In this document: one piece after another, positions 35,702-47,102 of the stretch | How positions within the stretch are numbered: position 1 is the first letter of the stretch | Layout: every line of letters begins with the position of its first letter | Assembly: GCA_020081605.1 (NCBI GenBank) | Contig: JAHREC010000018.1 | Coordinates: forward strand, 3,348,001-3,412,000 | Origin: Albifimbria verrucaria | Lineage: Eukaryota; Ascomycota; Sordariomycetes; Hypocreales; Stachybotryaceae | Length of the DNA stretch: 64,000 nt | Direction of reading: 5' to 3' | Made by a program: the position numbers and the translations under genes | The notes under the pieces: generated by a model | Told to the model about the DNA's origin: nothing | Database searches by the model: none | The model's input: only the letters and a program-made list of their open reading frames with translations

Positions 35702-36414
35702 TTGTGCTAGAATGTTTGGATGCAAGAAGCAGCGGCTCTTTTGTGCCACTGCCTAATCAATTGGTTCCCGGATGCATTGTTGAACATGTCCTATTTTGTC
35801 GTGGGTCTTGGTGGCGTTGGACGGCGTTTAGAGATACCAAATGGCGGCTGGATCGGATTCGGCACCTGAAGGAAAGGGGATAGGGAAAATGGGAGTCTGC
35901 GCCTTGCGACTTCAATCTGGTTTGGGGGTTGATTGGTTTAGATCAACTGCTTGTAAGGGCTTTTGTACGGTAGACGTGCTTAAACGAGATCATGCAAAGA
36001 ATCTGTAACACAGCGATGAAGAAGTTCGATGCGTGACATTGCACTCCAGTTGATATTCTCCTTTGCTGACCACTATGTGTTTCGACATGCTTTCCTTTAC
36101 CGAATATAATACGTAGTTGGTGTCGCGTTACTGGACGCGTCTTGCAGCCTTGGGTATGCGGGATGGTTTCGGCCCCGCCACGAAACCCCGCGCTAAGGTT
36201 AGCAGCTACTCAACATCAGCAGTTCCAAGCTCGTAGTTCCTGTTCATCCTGGCTGTTGTATACATACATGCTTGGAGGTAACCTACACCACAGAGGCGTA
36301 TTCAAGACAAAAAGTGAGCACGCAAGCTGAACTAGCATTCGAAATACCTACTACATCTGTGCTAATCGCCAAGTTCTTCCTAGGTACGCGATTGTCTTCC
36401 ATCAAACCGTCGCA
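35702..36414. other. intergenic between RAD21 and TBCA
   Basis: This contains the RAD21 3' flank followed by the promoter and leader of the tubulin cofactor gene. No gene is seen. Confidence 0.4.
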
Positions 36415-36841
36415 ATGCCCCCACCATCCCAACTCGCCATTGCGACCAGCTCCGTCCGTCGCCTGTTGAAGGAAGAGACCTCGTACAAGAAGGAGCTGGT
36501 AGACCAAGAGAAGAAGGTCAAGGTCTTGGAGGAGAAGATCAAGAATGGCGATGCTGACGAAGATGGCAACGGCGAGTTCATGCTGAAGCAGCACGTAAGT
36601 ATCATACCCAATGCCTCTCGCCCCTGAGCTAGACCATTCATCTGCGGGTTGCTAACATCAGATGGATTTGCAGCAAACAGCGATCCAGGAGACCAAGGCC
36701 GTATTCGAACCGCTTAGAAAGCGCATCGTCGATGCCGTAGCGAAACTCGAGGATCAAATCGCCATACAGGACAAGAGCGGTGGTAAGGAGGATGAGATAG
36801 AGCAGGCCAAGGCTACGTTGGCAGAAGCGAAGGCATCTTAG
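36415..36841 (+). CDS. tubulin-specific chaperone A
   Basis: This cofactor (TBCA; Rbl2 in budding yeast) holds free beta-tubulin during folding and dimer assembly. The exons are 36415-36594 and 36674-36841, joined through a GTAAGT donor and the second of two possible acceptors (TTGCAG). The product is 115 residues, normal for the family, and almost wholly helical: SQLAIATSSVRRLLKEETSY, then a charged KKVKVLEEKIKNG helix, then QTAIQETKAVFEPLRKRI. These form the expected three-helix bundle. The alternative acceptor (before 36661) would add MDLQ in frame. The gene has no frame break. Confidence 0.92.
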
Positions 36842-37040
36842 ATGGCATCGGCATTACGAGAATATGAAAAAGAGGGTCATTATCCTGGCCCATGCTGCAG
36901 AGTAAACAATATACCATGATGGCGGAGGTTAAGGCCTTCCAAAGCATAAATCAATATTTCTATGACCATTAAACTCCCCAGGGGTATCCTGATGTACCAA
37001 CCATTTGCGTGAAGGAAACGCATGCTAAACCGTCCAAAGA

Positions 37041-38097
37041 CTACTCATCGACCTCCATCTTGCTCCCTTCATTATCTGGCCCATCCGCTGCCGTTCTGGG
37101 GCTATCCCTCTCCTCATCGCCTTCCTTCCCCGATTCACCCATCTCTACATCTTCACCGGCACCATCCTTGCCTTCATCGACGGGGTAAGGCGTACCGCCC
37201 CTGCTAGGGGCTTGACTGCCACTTCGCGAAAGTACGCCGGCATGTTCTACGACAGGACGAAGGTTGTCGGATACAGGTGTGTCACGCATAGGTGTTCCAG
37301 CACCATTTGATATCGCATGTAGGCGTTGACTCGCGTCCGCGTCACCCTTCGGCTGGCTCTCGCCGTCGGGCCGTGGTGTCGCATTTTCGCTGGGTTCGTT
37401 CCTTGGTGTTTGTCCGGCCCTATCAGCATCTGCTTCCTCCTCGTCGCCTTCATTCATTCCTTCGCGCCGGTCAACTTCCTCTTTCTCATCGCGAATCTGC
37501 CTCCTGAGCAACATGCCCTCCTCCATAATGCGGTTGAACTGGTCTCTACGCTCTTTCCATGTCTCGCTATATGTCTCGCTTTCTCGTTCGAGCTCTTTGC
37601 ATTCATCTTCCAGCTTTGCCAGGTTTGCAATCTGATCCTCGCGTGGTCGTAACAATCGGTTGGATGTGATCTTATCAGCTAGCTCGTCGAACTTCTTGCG
37701 CTGGGCCAGCTTGGCGCGTGCCGCTTCCAACTGCTCGCGCAGCTGCGCGTTGCTGTCCCGCACACCCTGGCATTCGGCAAGGATACGTTCCTGGTCTGCT
37801 TGATAGCGCTCGCGTTCGCGCGCGTTGGCGTTGAGCAAGAATTGAAGCCGCGCTATACTGCTGTCGAATGTTGCAAAGTCCAAGGTGAGGTCTGCTCTCA
37901 GCTGTTCACCGGGTCCGCTAGAGGACTGCTGGTCGCCTGCGTTGGTAGGGGAGGGGCTGCGAAACATTGCCCGCAATCGAGGATATCGCCCCGAGTCGTT
38001 TTGTTATTCGTTTGAATGGCCTCTCTTCAACGTTCAGAAGGCGGACCTTGTGAAGCTCGAGCTCGTCCTTGTCATCTAGCAGATCCCAAGACGCCAT
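37041..38097 (-). CDS. THO complex subunit 7
   Basis: THO couples transcription elongation to mRNP assembly and export. The start at 38097 gives MASWDLLDDKDELELHKVRL and then NVEERPFKRITKRL, the typical THOC7 opening. The middle (LDFATFDSSIARLQFLLNAN, then long charged heptad-like helices to about residue 190) is a predicted coiled coil. The C-terminal third is acidic and Ser/Pro/Gly-rich, with low complexity, ending KMEVDE at 37041. The frame slips once near 37975 (an AA pair on the plus strand); one added base restores the join ISSI-LRAMFRSPSPT. There is no intron. It reads away from the CCCH gene, sharing a 400-base promoter region. Confidence 0.85.
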
Positions 38098-38500
38098 GGT
38101 CGGCAATTCTGGAGGAAAACGAAAAGTCTCAACACACGAAAGAAATATTGAGGACGGATTTCTAGAACGGGCTGGCCTCTTTTGAACAGCGTTCTAGGTC
38201 CAATTATCGATGATATTGCAGGGCTTAAGCTGAGAACAGGGCCAGAAAATGGAATGTGGTAGCAGCTCCAACTGTGATAATTGTCAGCCTTGCAGGATAT
38301 GGACCTTCAACCAATCAAAGCTATGTTGTGCTGCTGACTAAGGTTACGGCTAATGCCAAGGCGTCATTTGATTTCTGGGGCGCCACAGGCCTGCCCCGTT
38401 TGCTTTCATCATATCATACATATCACAAACGTCAACTCATCCCACTTTTACAACCTCGACCACTTCAAAAACTGTGAGGGCAAATATTGCTTCGGAACCC

Positions 38501-40082
38501 ATGACCACAATGTCGGAGGAAGATAGAGAGCTTTTGGCTCGTATCGGGCAGCTCGCAGGTTAGTTATACGCTCCTTGTCTATATATCTGCCCACCTATTC
38601 TAACTTATCGCCCCATAGGCCAAATAAATCGACACAAAAATCAACAAGCCGGAGTATCTTCTGCACCGCACCGAGGTGCTCCCCACTATCGACGTAAGCC
38701 ATTCTGCCGGGCCATACCCAGGCGAGTTTCTGACAGTATAAAGACAATACCTATCGACACTCTGCCGCACCATACCACCAGAGAGGTTACCGAGCTGGGC
38801 GACCGGCTGGCGTTCACCGCCATCGAACCCTGCAGTTAAATAATTCGGCACCGTCCACGCCTTCCACCGCTTCTCCTTCAGCGTCGACGCCAGATGCTTC
38901 GGGCTGGGTATCAAAGACTGATCGACACAGACAGTTAATCAACGCCAGCGTCTATGAGAAGGAGAGCCAAAACCGTGCGAAGGCTATTGAAGAGACGCGC
39001 CAGCGAAAGCTCATCGATCAACGGAAACGGGAAAAGAGGCGCATCAGACAGCTTCTGGGTCTTCAAAATGGATCTGACCCTTCAGCCACTAACCCCAATC
39101 CAAGTGTAGGAAAAAATGAACTTACGATCAATGGCATTGTTTTTACAGTTCTGGATGGTGGCAAGAAACTCGCAAGATCTACGAGTCAGTCAACTCGAGA
39201 TATAAAACCGACAGCACATGTTACTCACCATCTCTTAGACGATCCGAATCCAGCATCTGCTACGCCTAAAACAGCGGTTGTGGCCGGGGTCAAGTTCCAC
39301 CGGACCAAAACTGGTAACCTGGTAGCCAACAGGATTGTACAAACCCAGCGGTATGTCTCTGATCTCAAAGGAGGCAAACAGGCTAACCGGAGTAGTCGAT
39401 CTGGAGTCATCAAGAAGGTCGGCGAACGCTGCAAGATCTTCTCAACGACCGGTAATTTATCTTTTGTCCCGAGAACGGAGCGGCCGAAACACCAATGCTT
39501 TGGAACGCCCTGGTACGTATCTGGGCTTTACTAACCACGAAAAATATAGGATCCTGCCCGAAGGGCCCCATGTGCCGTTATGTGCACGATCCAGATAAGG
39601 TTGCAATTTGCCGGGATTTCCTTAAAGATGGCAACTGCCCTCTGGGTGCATCGTGCGATCTCTCACATGACGCTACACCTGAGCGCGTACCGAACTGCTT
39701 ACATTACGCCAAAGGCAACTGTACCAAACCGGACTGTGTCTACACTCACTCAAAGGCCGCGGCAGGTGCCCCTGTATGCAAAGACTTTGGATACTATGGG
39801 TTCTGCGACCTGGGCGCCGAATGCTCAGAGCGCCACGTTTTCGAATGCCCCGACTTCAGCAACACTGGGGTCTGTAAGACGAAGGGTTGCAAACTACTAC
39901 ATCGCGAAAGGGCAAGCGTCCTTCGTAATCAGGCAAAACCTGAGGATATGGTTGAAGACCTCTCAAGTGACGACGAAGTGGCTGATTCTGACGATGTGGA
40001 CTCGGATGAGGTAGCCGAGTTCATTGAAGCGGAGTCGGACGACTCGGATTTTGAGAACCCCAAAGAATTCCTCGCCATCTAA
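38501..40082 (+). CDS. CCCH zinc-finger protein with five fingers (ZC3H3-like)
   Basis: This is a nuclear-type RNA-binding protein by family; the five-finger animal relative ZC3H3 acts in mRNA 3' processing and export. The start ATG at 38501 gives MTTMSEEDRELLARIGQLA. A small intron (about 38559-38620) leads into GQINRHKNQQAG. The central part is basic (IEETRQRKLIDQRKREKRR) with a VKFHRTKTGNLV block before the fingers. Five fingers follow: CKIFSTTG|SCPKGPMCRYVH (split by an intron, 39452-39549), CRDFLKDGNCPLGASCDLSH, CLHYAKGNCTKPDCVYTH, CKDFGYYGFCDLGAECSERH and CPDFSNTGVCKTKGCKLLH. The tail is acidic. Between 38690 and 38780 the frame changes through either an unrecognised intron (a GTAAGC donor sits at 38694) or a lost base. 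Confidence 0.85.
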
Positions 40083-41363
40083 TATGATACCCCTAGGCTT
40101 TCCCTTGCATAATGGTATTGTCACGAGAGGACAAGAGAAACTGATTGTTAAAGTATCGGCATTCTCCCCAGTGTGACCGGCGTCTCGGCGTTGATTCTGC
40201 TTTGCATAGACGGCAGGCTTCTTTGATTAGCATGAAGTAGCGACAGGGTTGTCGAACGTGATTATATGCTCATAGCCGAGCTGGCATAGGCTAGCACTCG
40301 GGGTCTCCGAAGACGAAAAATGAAGGATACGATGCATCACGAAAAGCATGATCGTAGGAAGAGAGAGAAATGAAAAAGAACGAACAGAAAAGAGAAAAAA
40401 GAAAAGAAAAAAGAAAAAAAGGAAGGAAGAAGAAAAAAGCCGACCTATGTGCTTAATGATAGATAGCAAATAGGGATTAGATCTTTGGAATGAGAAGTGT
40501 CTTTTAATAACTTTGGTGAGACATTCGAGGTGATAGATGTTGGTCTCTAATGGGACCCTTAAAAAACACGGCAATTTGCCTAGCAGCAACTGCACTTGTC
40601 TTAACCAAAAGATGGAGCGCAACATTGTAGATGGTTACACACATGTCAAGGAGAATTGGTATTGTCGAGATTGGCTTGGCCCTGTAGCAATAACGTATGC
40701 TTTTAATAACACAGTCCGTCTCTTGCTATCGTTACCTGGTGTCACATGATTCCCTATGGCCAGCCCCGCCAGAGGAGTTCTATACTCTGAGTGACTTGGA
40801 TGCAGCACAATGCTTCATCGCTTGTACTTATACAGAAGCCCTGACACCAAATGCACTAGACCACGGATATAGTCCCTTACAAGGCCACGAATAGGGGCAT
40901 GGGGCTGGCAGATCTTCTCAGGGGCCCTTTGACGCGCGCTAATAGGGGACCCTCAAAGCGCCCCGCGATGGCCTCCCGTCCATTGGACGTTCGCACCACC
41001 ATCCGATCTGACGTGGAGATAGGGGGCGGTTCGCATTGCTGACGGCTTGACAAGAGCAAGCCTTTCTATTCGTTTCGATTCTCGCATTACGACGCACTGA
41101 AGCCCTGCACTGCCGCTGTGCATCGTGCACCGCCGCCCCCAGTCAGCCCCTCCTCGGCGTCCTGGACGAACCAGCTGAAGGGCTGCTCGCCGAACAAGGC
41201 GCTTTCTTTCAAAGGCCGCATTAGATTAAAACTGTTCTTTCCCCGTCGCTCATTCATTGTGGAGACGAATTTTAAAGCGAGCCCTCATTTCCATAGCGAG
41301 TTTGACGATTGAGATACCATACGGGATCGTGAGCCAAGGCTTCTCTCTGCCACACCACTCACA
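40083..41363. other. intergenic, purine tract
   Basis: This is 1.3 kb without a supported gene. A strongly purine-biased tract (A/G, with AAAAAAG units) covers about 40357-40440 on the plus strand. The right part is the promoter of the Sel1-repeat gene. Confidence 0.45.
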
Positions 41364-43285
41364 ATGGGACTACGCGATCTCATCAAGAAGAAGGATGATG
41401 TGGGCCGAGGGCGGCGCCTCCAGACCTGGACACGGCGCAGCCCTTCAACGGGCCTGAGGTCACTTTCATCCGCTCAGATACTCACACCCAAGATTTCATC
41501 CAAGCACCTGGCGGACCTGGGAATGACAACTACCTGTCTGCTGCCCCGGAACCCCACAAGAACCGCCGCAGTCTCGACGTCTTCCGTCCGGGTAGCCGGT
41601 CGCGGAGCCAGTCTGAGTCGTCACATTCGGGGACCGGCCACCGCAGGCTCTCGGAGCGACTGCACCTGAGCCGCGCCCCGCCCTCTTCCGAGAAGGTCCC
41701 CAGAACCTCCCGGACATCGTACTGCCCCAGGATAACCAGGACAAGGATGCCGCTGAGTCGCTGTGGGAGAAGCGTGCCACCATGCTGGCTACGCAGAACG
41801 AGCGCGCCGCGAGTCGACCATCGTCACCTTTATCGCCCTTGTCTCCTCTTTCTGGTGAAGCAAGAGGCCGGCTGGGTTCTGTTAGTGGTCCGAGCCGCAG
41901 CAGGTCCCCAGCACCAGTCATGTCGTGTCATCCAAGGCCATCGATGAAGACATACAGGAGGCAATTCGATTACATGAGGCGGGTGACCTCGAGCAATCAA
42001 CAAAACTCTTTGGCCGGCTTGCAGATCCCGAGGGTGCTAACAACCCCTCAGCCAGGTCCTCTACGGTCTCGCTCTAAGGTATGTTGATGAAATTTTCTAC
42101 ATAATACTGAGTGGCATCCACACCGACCCATCATACAAGAACCCAACTTGCAGAATGCCACTAGAAATTATTGCCATTACGAATAAGGACCATATAGGAC
42201 TCTACTAATCTTCGACTCGTTTAGGCACGGCTGGGGCTGTGCTCCAGATCTACCAGGCGCAATCAAGTATCTGTCCGCAGCCGCTTCTAATGCAGCATCT
42301 GTAGAGCAGTTGGCTCTTCAGGCCGGTCTCAAGAAGGGCGGAGCTGCTAAAGGAGAGCTGGTGCTGGCCATCTTTGAGCTAGCGAACTGCTTCCGTCATG
42401 GCTGGGGCATCCCCAAAGATGCATATGCTGCCAAGCAGGTTCGTACCAAGCCCGTCATATTAACGCCGACTGGACTAGGCATGCAAGGCCAAGACTGACC
42501 CGCGTAACGTAGTACTATGAAACTGCGGCGAATCTGGGTGACACCGGTAAGTTCCATCGTACGATGCCATCTACGGCAGGTCATAGCTAATACCGTTACG
42601 TACTATAGATGCAATGAACGAGACGGCTTGGTGCTACCTCGAGGGATTTGGTTGCAAAAGGACAAGGTTCGTATCATTTTCATCACTGTGCTTGCTGCGG
42701 GTTGAGGGCAGGCGGTCGAGGCATCGAGATCCGATTCTTGATTTGTGCCTTACAGCACGCTGAAAGAGCGCAGCTGAGCCCTGACTTCGTATTGGTTCTT
42801 GTCGATGCCCGACCATCACTGCATGTTTCTTTTTGGGCACGAATGAAGGCACGCGCATCCCCACGAGGTGGCATGCAATCGATCTATCATATGAGGCTGA
42901 CAAACAATCTGTCGCAGTTCGCAGCTGCTCGCTACTACCGACTGGCTGAAAAGGCTGGAAACAAGACACTGGGCAACTCATGGTACGTGACGCACGCCAG
43001 CCCACCCTATTTTTGCCAGGGTTCCTTTTCTTGTCATGCGCCCTCATGCATGCGTGTACCGCCCTGTTGGGAGCGACTTGAGACTCGATCTGCATTCTAA
43101 CATTTGACCACTAGGATCTGGAAGAGAAATATGACCCGTCGAGTGAGGGTAAAAAGGAAAATAGGAATAGCGGAAGAGAGCACCTAAGTAGTGGTGTGAT
43201 GATACGTGGGCGGCTCTACAGCATCGTAACATCGGGCACAGCCGCCATGTCAATGTTGAGACAGCAACGTATGTCTCTGATGTAA
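41364..43285 (+). CDS. Sel1-repeat protein, DSF2/Nif1-like
   Basis: The start MGLRDLIKKKDD and the following VTFIRSDTHTQDFI, RRSLDVFRPGSRSRSQSESS and RRLSERLHLSRAPP blocks are typical of a conserved ascomycete protein often named after fission yeast Nif1 or budding yeast Dsf2. The C-terminal half holds Sel1-like repeats: LHEAGDLEQSTKLFGRLAD, FELANCFRHGWGIPKD, ETAWCYLEGFGC and ARYYRLAEKAGNKTLGNSW. These pack as helical hairpins and mediate protein contacts. Introns are near 42079-42224, 42437-42512, 42547-42608, 42666-42930 and 42984-43115; their exact limits are uncertain. The frame slips near 41409-41411 (GGG) and again near 43125. The end at 43285 assumes a restored frame; without it, translation stops near 43188. 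A role in cell-cycle or septation control is only inferred. Confidence 0.75.
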
Positions 43286-43998
43286 TGTGACAGGAGCGGC
43301 AGATGTTGCACATCATTGTCTCGGTATGCACATGGTTCTGCAGACTGTGGGGTTGGTGATGAGACATGCAGGATAGCACAGAGTCATGCAGATATAAGTG
43401 ACGGAGATGGATATAGCTGAGTATATTCACATAATGTAAGGCGCGCACTGCAAGATCATCTGTCGACTAAATTGTTGCCCAAGGCGTCGTTAGGCATATC
43501 TAGACCGTCTCTTTGAAGCGATGTTGAATGGCAAGGCATAGATGGAAACAATTGACATTGTCAGCACAAACAGCACTGTAATTGAGCGATGATCCCACTA
43601 AGCAGGATTTCTCTGCACTTGATCGTCAGTAATCGTGACTTGCACCATATGCAATTACAGTATGCTAGAGTAAGTACCCAACCATGGCAGTGTTAAGCGC
43701 CCGCAATGAAAGCCCGCGCAGGTTTTGAAACATCTGAACAGGCAGCAATATCCTACCACGATCGAATTAATCGTCGTAAACTGTCTGCACGAGTCTCAAA
43801 GCATAGTAGTATACTTCGCATTTCTGCAGTGGCCATGCGGTGGATAAGATCAGGCAGAAGGTAGACGGTTACCTAGAATCCTTTGACACGTGACCGGCTG
43901 TGAGTCAACCTCATCGTTCTGCTCTGTGGATAAATCATCGCGTGCTAGCCAGATTGCTAGCGAGGCAATCAAGGCAGAAAGAAAGAAAGAAAGCCGTC
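43286..43998. other. intergenic between the Sel1 and F-box genes
   Basis: Nothing codes recognisably here. This is the 3' flank of the Sel1-repeat gene and the F-box promoter, with a GAAAGAAAGAAAG stretch just before the ATG. Confidence 0.4.
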
Positions 43999-46078
43999 AT
44001 GGGTGATAGCAAGTGTCTGTTGTTGGATATTTTGCCTACAGAGCTTCTTACTGAGGTTCTAAGCCAGGTTCGTGAATGCCGTGTGTAGAGGTGCCGTGTG
44101 GTATGAGTCACGTCTTGGCATCAGCTCTGCTAGATAGCTAACCACTACTCAGGTCACGAACGTAGCTGACATACTGAACCTATGTCTTGTCTCAAAATCA
44201 TTGAATGCACTAGCGACGCCTCAGTTATTTCGCGTGGCTCCAGTGGTTGTTACCGCGCCGCGTCGGTTCAAGCTTCTGTCTAACTTCTTGGACAAGTATC
44301 CACCTTCCCGGTCCGGCCTCCGGGATGCCCGGCGCCTTGAAGTCCGGCCGGACGCCCCGAAGAACGGGAGCGGCGTTGCTACCATTATGCGAATTTGGAT
44401 GTGTCCGATGATCCGCATGATGATCCTTCTGACCCTGAGAGAACAATAGAGGTGACAGAGGATGTCAAGGCTGATAAAATTGCATCGCTTCTGTTACCTC
44501 ACTTGGAGGCTGTCAAAGATGGCAACTTGGACCATTTCGGGTATGATTGACTATTCGTATCTAACATCTTAATGAGTCTTGTTCAAACAAAATTGCTGAC
44601 TTATCTATCTAGTTGGGATATGGCAACTTGTATCCCCGCCGACATCCTGGGCCCCGAAGGCTGGCTACCTCGTCGTCACAAGAATATCCAAAGCCTTCGC
44701 CTCGTGCTGCCCGGGCCTAATTTCTGCTCTAGTCCAGAATCAAGGCCAAGGACTGCTATCAGCCTACGCAACTTCAAGCAGCTTAAGTCGCTGAGCCTGC
44801 GGAGCTTGGCACTTCCGCTCCAGTTCGAGGAGACTTCTTTCGCACTTGTGCAGAATGCTGACCACTTGGAGCATTTGGAGTTGGCTTATACAGAACGATT
44901 TCGTGATTTCTCTTTGGGTAGCTTTGCTGAACACATACTCAAGTCACGACCTGCCGATCACGACCGTCCTTTCGAATTAAAGGCTTTACGTGAACTATCG
45001 ATATCTTGCATCAATTTTGGCACTGCAAACTGGCCAGAGTTGAGAGATGCCTTCAACTGGGAACACCTCTCCCGTCTCACCATCCGCAAGTGTGAGTCCG
45101 CGGGCAGTTTCATACACAGCCTCGTCGAATCCAACGTCAGCGCCCGCCTCAAGACATTGGACTTTTGTTCCTTGCACAGTCACATCGAGCGCGATGGTAA
45201 ACTGCAACGCTTCTTGGGTTCGTTCAGTGGCCTTGAGAGTGCATACCTACACCTAGAATCCGACTATTCGTCTATGACACATGATTATTTCCGAACCTTG
45301 GCTGAGCACCACGGTGCAACCCTCAAATCATTGGTCTTTGAGATACGCCTGTGGCGTAGAACCGGGGAACGCGAATGGCCTGGCGATCACAACGATATGG
45401 GTCTTGGTGGCATCAATGGCATGTCGGAATTTAGGCACGACAATCCATTGCTACAGTTACGCAAGCTGGAGTGCTTAGGATTGGGAGCCCGTCCCGATAT
45501 ATTGGTGAGCTTTCTCCATTGAATGCTTTATGTCCCTATGTGGTTACTCTTTGGGCTTAAATTGCTAACTAGAAGATTTGTAGGAAATCATACTCGCACC
45601 TCTGAAACAGAAGTCGGCAATCAAGATCCTTCACGTACGAGTCCCACCCCTTCCGACCCAACAGCACCTACGACGAGGACGTGTATAGAGCCGACGTTAA
45701 CAGGGGCGATGCTGGCTTTGGGTCAACCGGAGTAATGGAGAGGACACATTTTGGGCCTACCGCGCCGGCAGAAGGAGCTCCATTGACACCGCGACCTACT
45801 GTGCCGCCCACCCTAACACCTTCTTCAAGTTCGCCAACTGGGTCTTCAGCGAAGCAGGAATCGCGTCACTCGAGCTCCTCGTCTATGGTGACTGCAAAAA
45901 TGGTGCTGGCTCGACCCATGAACCGTTTTTCATCAAGAGACGTACGGAACTTTCTGACGATCCAAAAACTCCTCGGTGGGACTTTTACCCTCGCCGGGGC
46001 GGAGAAAGGATCTTGTCGTTGGACGGGCTCCTAAACAAACACGACGGTTTCCTGAAATCAGCGTCCATGTGGAACTGA
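43999..46078 (+). CDS. F-box protein with leucine-rich C-terminal region
   Basis: F-box proteins link substrates to SCF ubiquitin ligases. The domain starts at once: LLLDILPTELLTEVLSQ, then an intron (about 44068-44153), then VTNVADILNLCLVSKSLNAL and TPQLFR. The rest is an irregular leucine-rich array (NIQSLRLVLPGPNF; FKQLKSLSLRSLALPL; NADHLEHLELAYTERF; LKALRELSISCINFG; LQLRKLECLGLGARPDIL), as in many fungal F-box/LRR proteins with unknown targets. Further introns lie near 44541-44612 and 45505-45583. The frame changes near 44310-44370, 45640 and 45735. Beyond these, clear protein resumes (FFKFANWVFSEAGIASLELL) to a stop at 46078. Such genes are expanded and variable in filamentous fungi, so substrate and role are open. 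Confidence 0.8.
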
Positions 46079-47102
46079 TGGGGTTTATTCAAGCGCCTTG
46101 GCCACCAAGACACATGATTTTATGATTTACAAGGAGAGTATCGAGAATGAAATAGCAATCTGTCAAATTCCATGTGGAATTGAGATTTGGCCAGGCGGAG
46201 GGAACTACTTTATTAGGCTGGCTTTCATAGACCACTGTCACAACGAATGTAGAGCTTGGGCTTAACATACTTACACAAGGAAAGTCAAGACGATTTATAA
46301 GTGGACTGTTTTTTTTTGGATATACAACGAGCTTTCGTTACCATAGATAGATTCTTAAGGTAGCTAACAGATTACATATGAAAAAGGGGCACAAGCAAAT
46401 GTCGAAATACTAAACATTGCCGTGTGCGGTAGAAAGACAGCCTAAGAGGTTGTCGAGCAAATTCATCAACATTTCATATCCGCATGATATCGTCGTTCCG
46501 TGAGCCCATTCCATCGTGGCCAAATATGGCGTCCACCACCCAGTGAGGGCCTTCCATATCAACGCCAGCGACCATCATCACAAACCCTAGCATCCCGCTG
46601 TCATCACGGCGGTTGCGCTGCTGAAATCACAGTACCCCCACCTGAAGAATACAAATGCACTGGACTGGAACCTGAAACATGAAAACCATCTGTCTCTGCC
46701 TATACAACCAACCTCCATTCACACACCAATACGTAAGACGCTCAATAGGAGAATAAGTATTGAGAAAGGGCCGAGACGAAACAGAGGAGAATAGATAAGG
46801 AGAAATCGCAAATTCAAAACGCTCGCTCGCTTGCTAAATCCAAAGCTTATCGAAACCGGTAACAAGAGTTGAACAAAAGAAAAGGATAAGGAAATATGAG
46901 TGTTGCGTGAGCAAGGTGTCTGTAGCTAGACAGTTGGTGTTGGTTACGCGGGAGCGTGAACAAAGTGTATGTGCGGCAGGAGATTCCATTGAAAAGGGTA
47001 GAAAGAAATAAACTTTGGAGTAAACCAATAAAACTAAGATCGCGTGCCAAGGAAATAAAATCGTTGAGGTTCGTTATCGTGAGATATTTTCTGTAACGTT
47101 CA
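46079..47102. other. convergent 3' flanks, no gene seen
   Basis: This is 1 kb between the stops of two convergent genes. It is AT-richer with short T/A runs and holds no supported frame. It probably contains two 3' UTRs. Confidence 0.4.
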